49,880 nucleotides of DNA, from positions 1-49,880 of the forward strand of contig CBRG010000168.1 of assembly GCA_000470535.1 (NCBI GenBank), given 5' to 3'. The stretch's first letter is position 1. Each line of letters begins with the position of its first letter. Made by a program: the position numbers and the translations under genes. The notes under the pieces were generated by a model. That model was given only the letters and a program-made list of their open reading frames with translations. It was not told the DNA's origin and did not search any database. The DNA comes from Streptomyces sp. AW19M42 (GTDB lineage: Bacteria > Actinomycetota > Actinomycetes > Streptomycetales > Streptomycetaceae). This document shows positions 16,867-24,185 of this stretch, one piece after another.

Positions 16867-18321
16867 ATGTCCCCCTCGGCCACCGCTTCGGTCGACGCCA
16901 CGCCTCCGCCGGCTCCCCAGCCCTCCGGCGGTCTGGACCGTTTCTTCAAGATCTCCGAGCGGGGCTCGTCGGTCGCGCGTGAGATCCGTGGCGGATTCGC
17001 CACCTTCTTCGCGATGGCGTACATCATCGTGCTGAACCCGATCATCCTGGGCAGCGCGAAGGACATGTACGGGCATCAGCTCGACAGTGGCCAGCTGGTC
17101 ACGGCGACGGTGCTGGTCGCCGCGTTCTCCACGCTCCTCATGGGTGTCATCGGCAATGTGCCGATCGCGCTGGCCGCGGGCCTCGGCGTCAACACCGTCG
17201 TCGCCCTCCAGCTCGCCCCCCGGATGAGCTGGCCCGACGCGATGGGCATGGTCGTCCTCGCGGGCATCGTGGTCATGCTGCTGGTCGCGACCGGGCTGCG
17301 GGAACGCGTGATGAACGCCGTACCGACCTCGCTCCGCAAGGGCATCGCGATCGGCATCGGCCTCTTCATCCTGCTGATCGGCCTGGTCGACTCGGGCTTC
17401 GTCTCCCGCATCCCGGACGTCGCGCACACCACCGTCCCGCTTCAGCTCGGGGGCGACGGCCACCTCGACGGCTGGCCGGTCCTGGTCTTCGTGCTCGGCG
17501 CGCTGCTCACCCTCGCGCTGATCGTCCGCAAGGTGCCGGGCGCGATCCTGATCTCCATCGTCGCGATGACGGTGGTCGCGCTGATCATCGACGCGGTCGC
17601 GGACCTGCCGGGCGACGCCTGGGGCCTGACCGTCCCGGAGTGGCCGGGCAACCCGGTCTCCTCGCCGGACTTCGGGCTGATCGGCGAGGTCAGTCTGTTC
17701 GGCGGCTTCCACAAGGTCGGCGTGCTGACCGGCATCCTGTTCGTCTTCACCGTGCTGCTGTCCTGCTTCTTCGACGCGATGGGCACCATCCTCGGCGTCG
17801 GCGACGAGGCCAGGCTGATGGACAAGGACGGCAACTTCCCCGGCATGAACAAGGTGCTGTTCGTCGACGGCATCGCGGTCGCCGCGGGCGGCGCGGGCTC
17901 CGCCTCTGCGGGCACCTGCTTCGTGGAGTCCACGGCGGGCGTCGGTGAGGGGGCCCGCACCGGCTTCGCGAGCATCGTGACGGGTCTGCTGTTCACGGCG
18001 GCGCTGTTCCTGACACCACTGGCGACCATGGTCCCCTCGCAGGCGGCCACTCCGGCCCTGCTGGCGGTGGGCTTCCTGATCATCGCGGGCTCGGTGCGGG
18101 ACATCGACTGGAGCGACTACACGCTCTCGATGCCGGCCTTCCTCGCCATGGTGATGATGCCGTTCACGTACTCGATCACCAACGGCATCGGCGTCGGCTT
18201 CATCGCGTTCTGCGTGCTGCGGCTGGCCGCCGGGCGCGGTCGCTCGGTGCCGGTGGCCATGTACGTGGTGTCGGCGGTCTTCGTCTTCTACTACGCGATG
18301 CCGGCGCTCGGCCTCACGTGA
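16867..18321 (+). CDS. NCS2-family nucleobase permease (AzgA-like)
   Basis: A 484-aa nucleobase:cation symporter-2 family permease for purine or pyrimidine bases. It has a variable N-terminus of about 35 residues, then FFKISERGSSVAREIRGGFATFFAMAYIIVLNP, a segment typical of the AzgA hypoxanthine/adenine/guanine subfamily. It also has VDGIAVAAGGAGSASAGTCFVESTAGVGEG (about residues 335-365), a conserved substrate-binding helix region. About twelve or more membrane helices follow. Length fits the subfamily. The ATG at 16867 follows a 185-bp AT-rich leader. The exact base transported cannot be fixed. Confidence 0.92.
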   Translation: MSPSATASVDATPPPAPQPSGGLDRFFKISERGSSVAREIRGGFATFFAMAYIIVLNPIILGSAKDMYGHQLDSGQLVTATVLVAAFSTLLMGVIGNVPIALAAGLGVNTVVALQLAPRMSWPDAMGMVVLAGIVVMLLVATGLRERVMNAVPTSLRKGIAIGIGLFILLIGLVDSGFVSRIPDVAHTTVPLQLGGDGHLDGWPVLVFVLGALLTLALIVRKVPGAILISIVAMTVVALIIDAVADLPGDAWGLTVPEWPGNPVSSPDFGLIGEVSLFGGFHKVGVLTGILFVFTVLLSCFFDAMGTILGVGDEARLMDKDGNFPGMNKVLFVDGIAVAAGGAGSASAGTCFVESTAGVGEGARTGFASIVTGLLFTAALFLTPLATMVPSQAATPALLAVGFLIIAGSVRDIDWSDYTLSMPAFLAMVMMPFTYSITNGIGVGFIAFCVLRLAAGRGRSVPVAMYVVSAVFVFYYAMPALGLT

Positions 18322-18329
18322 TCCGTCGC

Positions 18330-18369
18330 GGGCGGACGGGCGGACGGGCGGACGGGCGGACGGGCGGCC
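18330..18369 (+). repeat. octamer tandem repeat GGGCGGAC
   Basis: Four perfect copies of GGGCGGAC (18330-18361) and a fifth ending in CC follow the NCS2 stop codon by 9 bp. They lie in the convergent gap before the RHH gene. This is a simple-sequence tract likely to vary by slippage. I see no terminator hairpin in the 55-bp gap. Confidence 0.9.
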
Positions 18370-18376
18370 GAGGGGG

Positions 18377-18583
18377 TCAGGTGACCTCCTCGGCCGCCCG
18401 TCCTTCCGCTCCGTAGAACTTCTCCGTCTCGTCGACGGCCGCCTGGAAGCGTTCGTCGAAGTCATCGCGAATCAGCGTCCGGACCACGTAGTCCTGGACG
18501 CTCATGCCGCGTCTGGCGGCGTGCCGCTTGAGCCGGTCGAGCAGCTCACCGTCTATCCGCAGGCTGAGCACTGTCGATCCCAT
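18377..18583 (-). CDS. ribbon-helix-helix (CopG/Arc-type) DNA-binding protein
   Basis: A 68-aa protein with an RHH N-terminus. The strand STVLSLRIDGELLDRLKRHAARRG is followed by MSVQDYVVRTLIRDDFDE, the normal strand-helix-helix layout. The tail is acidic. Such proteins are often antitoxins, but no toxin-sized partner gene lies next to it on the minus strand, so it is probably a stand-alone regulator. The start is the ATG at 18581-18583, and the 145-bp upstream stretch separates it from the MarR gene, to which it is divergent. Confidence 0.8.
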   Translation of the reverse strand: MGSTVLSLRIDGELLDRLKRHAARRGMSVQDYVVRTLIRDDFDERFQAAVDETEKFYGAEGRAAEEVT

Positions 18584-18682
18584 GTCATGCAGAGTTACGT
18601 TTTCCGCGCCCGACGCGCGTGACTTTCCGGAACTGACTCACTCGTTTGGGTGATCGATTGGTGATTCGGGTCTCGCGCGTGT

Positions 18683-18724
18683 ACCACCGAGTGGTCTTTA
18701 GGGTAGGTAATGAGTTACGCTAAC
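18683..18724 (+). promoter_or_regulatory. candidate MarR operators and -10 box
   Basis: ACCAC-CGA-GTGGT (18683-18695) is a perfect inverted repeat. Just downstream, GTAA-TGAG-TTAC (18707-18718) and GTTA-CGC-TAAC (18714-18724) are two overlapping perfect inverted repeats. A -10-like TAGGGT (18699-18704) lies between the two sites. The overlapping pair ends 4 bp before the MarR start codon, so binding would block transcription. Autoregulation by the downstream MarR protein is the inference. Confidence 0.6.
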
Positions 18725-18728
18725 AAAC

Positions 18729-19169
18729 ATGCCTGACCTGATCCACGACGGCGACAGTGCCGCCGCCGTGAGCTCCCTTCGTTCCGCCGTCATGCTGCTC
18801 GGCCGGCGCCTCAAGCACCAGCGCGTCGACGAGTCGCTGAGCCCCACCGAGATGTCGGTGCTCGGCACGCTCGCCCGCTGCGGTTCGGCCACCCCCGGTG
18901 AGCTGGCCCGTAAGGAGCACGTGCAGCCGCCGTCGATGACCCGCATCGTCGCGCTGCTGGAAGCAAAGGGACTTGTCAGACTGGAACCGCACCCCGATGA
19001 CCGTCGACAGAAGATGGTCAGCCAGACCGAGCAGGCCGAGGCCATGCTCGCCGAGAGCCGCAACAAGCGGAACGCCTGGCTGACCACCCTCGCCGAAGGC
19101 CTGGACGAGGACGAGTGGGAGACGCTTCGCAACGCGGCCCCCGTGCTGGAGAAGCTCGCCCACCTGTAG
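18729..19169 (+). CDS. MarR-family transcriptional regulator
   Basis: A 146-aa winged-helix regulator. The recognition region is LSPTEMSVLGTLARCGSATPGELARKEHVQPPSMTRIVALLEAKGLVRLEPHPDDRRQKMV, with the wing DDRRQK typical of the MarR family. Helical dimerisation segments flank it. Its gene precedes an MFS exporter gene by 96 bp with a hairpin in between, which fits a repressor that controls itself and the transporter. The ligand is unknown. The ATG at 18729 sits next to the palindromes described above. Confidence 0.93.
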   Translation: MPDLIHDGDSAAAVSSLRSAVMLLGRRLKHQRVDESLSPTEMSVLGTLARCGSATPGELARKEHVQPPSMTRIVALLEAKGLVRLEPHPDDRRQKMVSQTEQAEAMLAESRNKRNAWLTTLAEGLDEDEWETLRNAAPVLEKLAHL

Positions 19170-19180
19170 CGGAGCGGGCC

Positions 19181-19201
19181 GCGCCGGACCATCTCCGGCG
19201 C
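19181..19201 (+). terminator. hairpin between marR-type gene and MFS gene
   Basis: GCGCCGGA (19181-19188), a five-base loop CCATC, and TCCGGCGC (19194-19201) make a perfect 8-bp stem 11 bp after the MarR stop. It could reduce read-through into the MFS gene, giving unequal expression within one unit. Confidence 0.65.
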
Positions 19202-19265
19202 ACCGCGCCCACCACCGCATCCCCGTCAGTCAGCACGATCCCCACGCCCGAGGAGGCGAATCCTT

Positions 19266-20600
19266 TTGAGTACGGGATCCGGAGCAGACTCCGCCCCCGC
19301 ACCGACTTCCACCCACGAGAGCAAGCCCGGCGGGACCTTCTCGTCGCTGAAGATCCGTAACTACCGCCTGTTCGCAACCGGCGCCGTGATCTCCAACACC
19401 GGTACCTGGATGTCCCGCATCACGCAGGACTGGCTTGTCCTGAGCCTCACCGGGTCCGCCGCCGCCGTCGGCATCACCACGGCACTCCAGTTCCTCCCCA
19501 TGCTGCTCTTCGGCCTGTACGGCGGCGTCATCGCCGACCGGCTCCCGAAGCGCAAGCTCCTTCTCTTCAGCCAGGCCGCGCTGGGCCTGTGCGGTATCGC
19601 GCTCGCGGTACTCACGCTCTCCGGCGTGGTCCAGGTGTGGCACGTCTACCTGATCGCGTTCCTGCTCGGCATGGTCACGGTCGTGGACAACCCGGCCCGC
19701 CAGTCGTTCGTCTCCGAGATGGTCGGCCCCGCCCAGCTGCGCAACGCCGTCAGCCTGAACTCGGCGAACTTCCAGTCCGCCCGGCTCATCGGTCCCGCCG
19801 TCGCGGGTGTCCTGATCACCTCGGTCGGCAGCGGCTGGGCGTTCATGTTCAACGGCCTGTCGTTCCTCGCGCCGCTCGTCGGCCTGATGATGATGCGCAC
19901 GAGCGAGCTGCACAAGGCCGTGGTCGTACCGCGCGCCAAGGGCCAGCTGCGCGAAGGGCTGCGTTACGTCTCCGGCCGCCCGGAGCTGATCTGGCCGATC
20001 GTCCTGGTCGGCTTCGTCGGCACGTTCGGATTCAACTTCCCGATCTGGCTGACGGCCTTCGCGGACGAGGTCTTCGACGGCGGCGCCGGGATGTACTCGT
20101 TCTTCAACATCCTGATGGCGGCCGGCTCCCTCGCCGGTGCCCTCCTCGCCGCCCGCCGCCGCTCCTCGCGGCTGCGGATGCTGGTCGCGGCGGCCACGGT
20201 GTTCGGCCTGCTGGAGGTCATCGCCTCCATGTCGCCGTCCGTCTGGCTGTTCGCGATCCTGCTGGTCCCGATCGGCATGATCGGTCTGACGACCAACATC
20301 AGCGCGAACACCAGCGTCCAGATGGCGGCGGACCCGGCCATGCGCGGCCGGGTGATGAGCCTGTACATGATGGTCTTCGTCGGCGGTACGCCGGTGGGCG
20401 CCCCGATCGTCGGCTGGCTCAGCGACGCGTACGGCGTCCGGACCGGAATGGCGGTCGGCGGCGCGTTCTCGCTGGTGGCCGCACTCGGCGTCGGCTTCAT
20501 GCTGGCCCGCGTCGGCGGCCTGCGCCTCAAGGTCGACCTGCGACCGGGCCGCCCGCACGTACGGTTCGTCCCGCGCGAGCAGCTGGCCACGGCGGCCTGA
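19266..20600 (+). CDS. MFS transporter of the EntS/PF05977-like type
   Basis: A 444-aa membrane exporter with about twelve helices. The N-terminal LKIRNYRLFATGAVISNTGTWMSRITQDWLVLSLTGSA pattern is typical of the EntS-like MFS_3 group, which includes enterobactin and drug exporters. The loop GGVIADRLPKRKLLL matches the conserved loop between helices 2 and 3. It starts with TTG at 19266, supported by GAGGAGG (19250-19256) 9 bp upstream. Together with the MarR gene it forms a regulator-transporter pair. Substrate unknown. Confidence 0.88.
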   Translation: MSTGSGADSAPAPTSTHESKPGGTFSSLKIRNYRLFATGAVISNTGTWMSRITQDWLVLSLTGSAAAVGITTALQFLPMLLFGLYGGVIADRLPKRKLLLFSQAALGLCGIALAVLTLSGVVQVWHVYLIAFLLGMVTVVDNPARQSFVSEMVGPAQLRNAVSLNSANFQSARLIGPAVAGVLITSVGSGWAFMFNGLSFLAPLVGLMMMRTSELHKAVVVPRAKGQLREGLRYVSGRPELIWPIVLVGFVGTFGFNFPIWLTAFADEVFDGGAGMYSFFNILMAAGSLAGALLAARRRSSRLRMLVAAATVFGLLEVIASMSPSVWLFAILLVPIGMIGLTTNISANTSVQMAADPAMRGRVMSLYMMVFVGGTPVGAPIVGWLSDAYGVRTGMAVGGAFSLVAALGVGFMLARVGGLRLKVDLRPGRPHVRFVPREQLATAA

Positions 20601-20622
20601 GGCTCGTCCGTACACACACGAT

Positions 20623-20660
20623 TACGGCCCCGACCGGGGAGACCCGGTACCGGGGCCGTA
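20623..20660 (+). terminator. strong rho-independent-type hairpin after MFS gene
   Basis: TACGGCCCCG (20623-20632) pairs perfectly with CGGGGCCGTA (20651-20660). Inside it, ACCGGG (20633-20638) pairs with CCCGGT (20643-20648) around a GAGA loop, with a 2-base bulge. There is no long T-run, as is usual in streptomycetes. It follows the MFS stop codon by 22 bp and may also mark the end of the Uma2 remnant on the other strand. Confidence 0.85.
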
Positions 20661-20662
20661 TC

Positions 20663-20907
20663 GCGTAGCGGCGGGAACCAGTCGCGGGGGAAGCCGCCGG
20701 GCTCCGGGGTCAGGCCGACGACGGTCTCGGTGAGGTCGATCGGGTTGCCGAAGTCGAAGCTCAGCGTCCCGACGTGTAGATGTTCCCCTCGACGATCTCT
20801 ACCTTGAATCCCTCGGGGGTGGGCTCAAGCCACTCGAACATCATGTCCAGAGTGCGCTCGTCGCTGGTGTCGGCCCTCTCGATCCTGTCGGTGTCCACGA
20901 CGGTCAT
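20663..20907 (-). pseudogene. Uma2-family (DUF820) gene remnant with internal deletion
   Basis: The ATG at 20905-20907 has a strong GGGGAGGAG ribosome-binding site and opens a 48-codon frame. It begins MTVVDTDRIE and contains RTLDMMFEWLEPTPEGFKVEIVEGNIY, the N-terminus of Uma2 family putative endonucleases, before a stop at 20761. A different frame then reads TLSFDFGNPIDL...VGLTPEPGGFPRDWFPPL down to about 20663, resembling the C-terminal strand region of the same family. The catalytic core (the PD-(D/E)xK part) is missing, so an internal deletion with a frame change has destroyed the gene. An intact, different Uma2 gene lies at 38430-39143. Confidence 0.7.
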
Positions 20908-21056
20908 CGTGCCCGCTCCTCCCCGCTGCCGCACGGGCGCGGGTAGCCGCGTAGTACAACGATACGCACGGAGGCCGGGACACGCCGGTGGCTGTCCGTA
21001 TGCGGCGGTGCGGGCCTGGCCGCCGGGGCGCCGAGCGGGGCGGTTACGCTCGTCGG
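20908..21056. other. intergenic region upstream of small membrane peptide
   Basis: 149 bp without a recognisable gene between the remnant's start and the 28-aa peptide. It probably carries the promoter of the small peptide on the plus strand. I see no strong palindrome. Confidence 0.4.
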
Positions 21057-21143
21057 GTGGACCCCAAGACCCGAAACCGCATCATGGCGGCCGTGCTCGT
21101 GCTCATGTTCGTCGTCGTCGCGGCGGCGGCCGCCCTCGGCTGA
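21057..21143 (+). CDS. 28-aa single-helix membrane peptide
   Basis: GTG at 21057 opens a short frame to TGA 21141-21143. It encodes a charged N-terminus (VDPKTRNR) and one hydrophobic helix (IMAAVLVLMFVVVAAAAAL). Very short membrane proteins with DPKTRNRIM-like starts are, to my recollection, conserved in streptomycetes but unstudied. It has no good ribosome-binding site except a weak G-rich stretch upstream. It is convergent with the aldo/keto reductase gene (stop 37 bp away). Confidence 0.6.
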   Translation: MDPKTRNRIMAAVLVLMFVVVAAAAALG

Positions 21144-21179
21144 CGAGCCCGGTGAGGACGGCCGCGCAGATGCCGGTTC

Positions 21180-22175
21180 CTACCAGGCGAAGTTCTCCGG
21201 CGACGAGCCCGGACCCGGGAAGATCTCGTCCAGGGCCGTCAGTACCTCGTCCGACAGCTCCAGCTCGACCGCGCGCAGCGCCGAGTCGAGCTGCTCGCGG
21301 GTGCGCGGACCCGAGATCGGGCCGGTGACGCCGGGCCGGGTCAGCAGCCAGGCCAGACCGGCCTCGCCGGGCTCCAGGCCGTGCTTCTCCAGCAGGTCCT
21401 CGTACGCCTGGACCCGCGCCCGCACCTTCGGGTCGGCGAGCGCCTCGCCGGAGCGGCCGGAGGTGGACCGGGCGCCGCCGCCCTCGCGCTCCTTGCGGAT
21501 CGCGCCGCCGAGCAGGCCGCCGTGCAGCGGCGACCAGGGGATGACGCCCAGGCCGTACTCCTGGGCGGCCGGGATGACCTCCATCTCGGCCCCCCGCTCC
21601 AACAGGTTGTAGAGGCACTGCTCGCTGACCAGCCCGTAGCTGCCGCGCTGCTTGGCGACCTCGTTGGCCTGCGCGATCTTGTATCCGGCGAAGTTGGACG
21701 ATCCCGCGTAGAGGATCTTGCCCTGCTGGACCAGTACCTCGATGGCCTGCCAGATCTCCTCGATCGGAGTGGACCGGTCGACGTGGTGGAACTGGTACAG
21801 GTCGATGTGGTCGGTCTGCAGCCGCTTCAGGCTGGCGTCCACGGCCCGGCGGATGTTGAGCGCCGAGAGCTTGTCGTGGTTGGGCCAGGCCTCGCCTTCG
21901 GCGGCCATGTTGCCGTAGACCTTGGTGGCGAGGACGATCTTGTCGCGGCGGTTACCTCCCTGCGCGAACCAGGTGCCGAGGATCTCCTCGGTGCGGCCCT
22001 TGTTCTCGCCCTGGCCGTAGACGTTCGCGGTGTCGAACAAGTTGACGCCCGCGTCCAGGGCGGCGTCCATGATCGCGTGGCTGTCGCTCTCGTTGGTCTG
22101 GGGGCCGAAGTTCATCGTCCCCAGGCCGAGCCGGCTGACTTTGAGTCCGGTGCGTCCGAGCTGCGTGTACTTCAT
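21180..22175 (-). CDS. aldo/keto reductase
   Basis: A 331-aa NADPH-dependent oxidoreductase of the AKR superfamily acting on carbonyl groups of unknown substrate. The TIM-barrel landmarks are visible: RTGLKVSRLGLGTMNFG, the catalytic DTANVYGQGENKGRTEEILG (Asp and Tyr near residues 48-54), LATKVYG (Lys), and DHIDLYQFHHVD (His). The C-terminal GLAWLLTRPGVTGPISGPRTREQLDSAL matches cofactor-binding of the family. The best comparison is with the AKR group of YajO/Tas-type enzymes. It is monocistronic, with ATG at 22173-22175. Confidence 0.92.
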   Translation of the reverse strand: MKYTQLGRTGLKVSRLGLGTMNFGPQTNESDSHAIMDAALDAGVNLFDTANVYGQGENKGRTEEILGTWFAQGGNRRDKIVLATKVYGNMAAEGEAWPNHDKLSALNIRRAVDASLKRLQTDHIDLYQFHHVDRSTPIEEIWQAIEVLVQQGKILYAGSSNFAGYKIAQANEVAKQRGSYGLVSEQCLYNLLERGAEMEVIPAAQEYGLGVIPWSPLHGGLLGGAIRKEREGGGARSTSGRSGEALADPKVRARVQAYEDLLEKHGLEPGEAGLAWLLTRPGVTGPISGPRTREQLDSALRAVELELSDEVLTALDEIFPGPGSSPENFAW

Positions 22176-22238
22176 GGAGCCAAGCCAACGCCTTGGAGTC
22201 CGCTCGAAGCAAGGGCGGATGTCCGCGGCCCTGCGTTC

Positions 22239-24005
22239 TCACCCGGTCCGCGGCGCCGAGGGTGCCATGAGCCGGCCCAGGGCCAGCGCGGTGAGGAGCC
22301 AGATGCCGCAGGCGACCGGCACCGCGCCTGTCGCCTGGAGGGAGCTGGCGTGGGCGAGCACCGCCCAGGCGATGAGGCCGTTCGTCCAGCCGCTCATGGA
22401 GATGAGCAGGGCCGCGCGTGCCGGGACGCGGAACCGGGCGATGACCTGGTTGGCGATGAGCACCCCCGCTGTCAGCGCGGCGACGCAGGCGCCGAGCGCG
22501 TACAGGAAGTACGCGGCGGTGGGCTCGTTCTCGCCGGTGGCCGCGGAGTTGATCCCCGTCCCGGCCGCGCCGAGGGCGATCGTGAAGATGAGCACCGAGC
22601 CGATCCGGTTGGAGAGGGACTTGCTCAGCGGGTCGAAGACGTTGGTGAACCCCTGGGCGCTCGCCATCCCCACCAGGCAGGCGCCGACGCAGAGGATCAG
22701 TGTCCCCTGCACGCTGACCGGGACGCAGAGGAGGAGCAGTACGCACGTCAGCAGCGCGGTGCCCGCACCGGCCAGCCAGGTGGTGGCGACGGTACGGGTG
22801 GCGACGCCGCCGTAGCGCGTCGCCCGCGCGATACGCAGCCGCTCGGGCGGGAGGGGCGGGTACGGGTGCCCGCCCGGCTGGAACGGTGCGGTGGGCGTCG
22901 TGGGGTCGGTCGGCGGGGCCATCGGTGCGGGTGGGGTCCGGGAAGCTCCGGTGGACGGGGCCGGGCGCAGGGCCGTGGCGGCTGCGGGGTCACCGGGGGA
23001 GCCGGGAGCGGGCGGCGCGGGCGTCGGTGTCGGAGTTGGTGTTGAGGTCAGTGCCGGTACCGGTGTTGGTGTCGAGGTCGGTGTTGGTGGCTTCGGGGCT
23101 TGGGCGGTGACGACGGTCCCGGGGTGTTCCGCCCCTGCCGCTGCCGCTGCCCCCGACTCCGTCGCGGCGCGCAGCAGCGCGGCCACCTCCGCCGCGTCCT
23201 TCGGGCGCTCGTCCGGCTCCTTGGCCAGTAACCGCAGGACCAGCGCGTCGAGTCCGGGAAAGTCCGCGAGCTCCGGCCGGCGGGCGCTCGGCGGCTCGGG
23301 GACCTCGCCCAGGTGCTGGGCCAGCACCGTCGTACCGGCGCCGTCGAACGGGGGGCCACCGGTGAGCAGCGTGTGGAGGAGGCAGCCGAGGGAGTACAGA
23401 TCGCTACGGCTGTCCAGCCCGTCGGGTGCCCGGATCTGCTCCGGCGACATGTAGAGCGGGGTGCCGACCACGAACCCGACGGCGGTCAGGTCGGTACGGG
23501 TCATCGAGGCGGCCGGGGCCAGCATGCGGGCGATGCCGAAGTCGAGGATCTTTATCGTCCCGGCCGCCGTGAGCAGGATGTTGGCCGGTTTGATGTCGCG
23601 GTGCACGATCCCCGCCCGGTGCGCCGTCCCCAGACCCGTACAGATCTCGACGGCCCAGGCGATCACCTCGGCGGGCGAGGGCAGTCCGGGGCGTCGGCTC
23701 TCCAGCACGGCTCCCAGATCGTGCCCCTGGAGGTGCTCCATGACGAGGTACAGGATGCGTTCCCCCGCCACCCGCGCCTCGCCGAAGTCGTGCAGGGTGA
23801 CGATGTGCGGGCTCGACAGCCCGCCCACGACCCGGGCCTCGCGCGTGAAACGGGACGCGGAGGTGTCCTCGTCGATGCGGGGCAGGACCTTGACCGCGAC
23901 CTTGCGGCCGATCCGTTCGTCCTCGGCCTGCCAGACCCGGCCCATACCGCCCGAACCGATCGGTTCGGTCAGCCGGTATCTGCCGTCGAGAATCTCACCA
24001 CGCAT
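22239..24005 (-). CDS. Ser/Thr protein kinase with proline/threonine linker and C-terminal membrane domain
   Basis: A 588-aa Hanks-type kinase. The catalytic domain covers about residues 1-275: glycine loop GSGGMGRV (17-24), catalytic lysine near 39, HRDIKPANILL (135 onward), DFG (155-157) and the P+1 loop SPEQIR. A Pro-, Thr- and Ser-rich linker (about 290-400, with repeated TPTP units) follows. Then come several membrane helices (about 405-585) in place of the PASTA domains of many streptomycete kinases. The ATG at 24003-24005 begins MRGEILDGRYRLTEPIG. An in-frame TTA leucine codon occurs at about codon 259 (plus 23229-23231). Such codons require bldA tRNA, linking the gene to development. 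Confidence 0.9.
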   Translation of the reverse strand: MRGEILDGRYRLTEPIGSGGMGRVWQAEDERIGRKVAVKVLPRIDEDTSASRFTREARVVGGLSSPHIVTLHDFGEARVAGERILYLVMEHLQGHDLGAVLESRRPGLPSPAEVIAWAVEICTGLGTAHRAGIVHRDIKPANILLTAAGTIKILDFGIARMLAPAASMTRTDLTAVGFVVGTPLYMSPEQIRAPDGLDSRSDLYSLGCLLHTLLTGGPPFDGAGTTVLAQHLGEVPEPPSARRPELADFPGLDALVLRLLAKEPDERPKDAAEVAALLRAATESGAAAAAGAEHPGTVVTAQAPKPPTPTSTPTPVPALTSTPTPTPTPAPPAPGSPGDPAAATALRPAPSTGASRTPPAPMAPPTDPTTPTAPFQPGGHPYPPLPPERLRIARATRYGGVATRTVATTWLAGAGTALLTCVLLLLCVPVSVQGTLILCVGACLVGMASAQGFTNVFDPLSKSLSNRIGSVLIFTIALGAAGTGINSAATGENEPTAAYFLYALGACVAALTAGVLIANQVIARFRVPARAALLISMSGWTNGLIAWAVLAHASSLQATGAVPVACGIWLLTALALGRLMAPSAPRTG

Positions 24006-24185
24006 CGGAAGCCCCCCGCTCAACTCAATTGCAATGCCCGCTACATGTCTGCCCAAGCGTCGTTTCCCGGCCCTTGCCCGACGGAAACGACGGAACCGGT
24101 GACGCGGTTGTCTGTGCCTGAACCGAACCGGGACTGCCGCTGTTCGCGGACAACCGGCCGTCACCCGTCTGCGGACAAGTGCCCG

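Noticed and set aside
18330..18369. CRISPR-like repeat array
   Set aside because: Eight-base direct units without spacers; a simple tandem tract.
18377..18583. Toxin-antitoxin module
   Set aside because: RHH protein alone; no adjacent gene of toxin type on the same strand.
23020..23110. TPTP-type repeats as a mobile or phage element
   Set aside because: Proline/threonine linker of the Ser/Thr kinase, in frame with both flanking domains.
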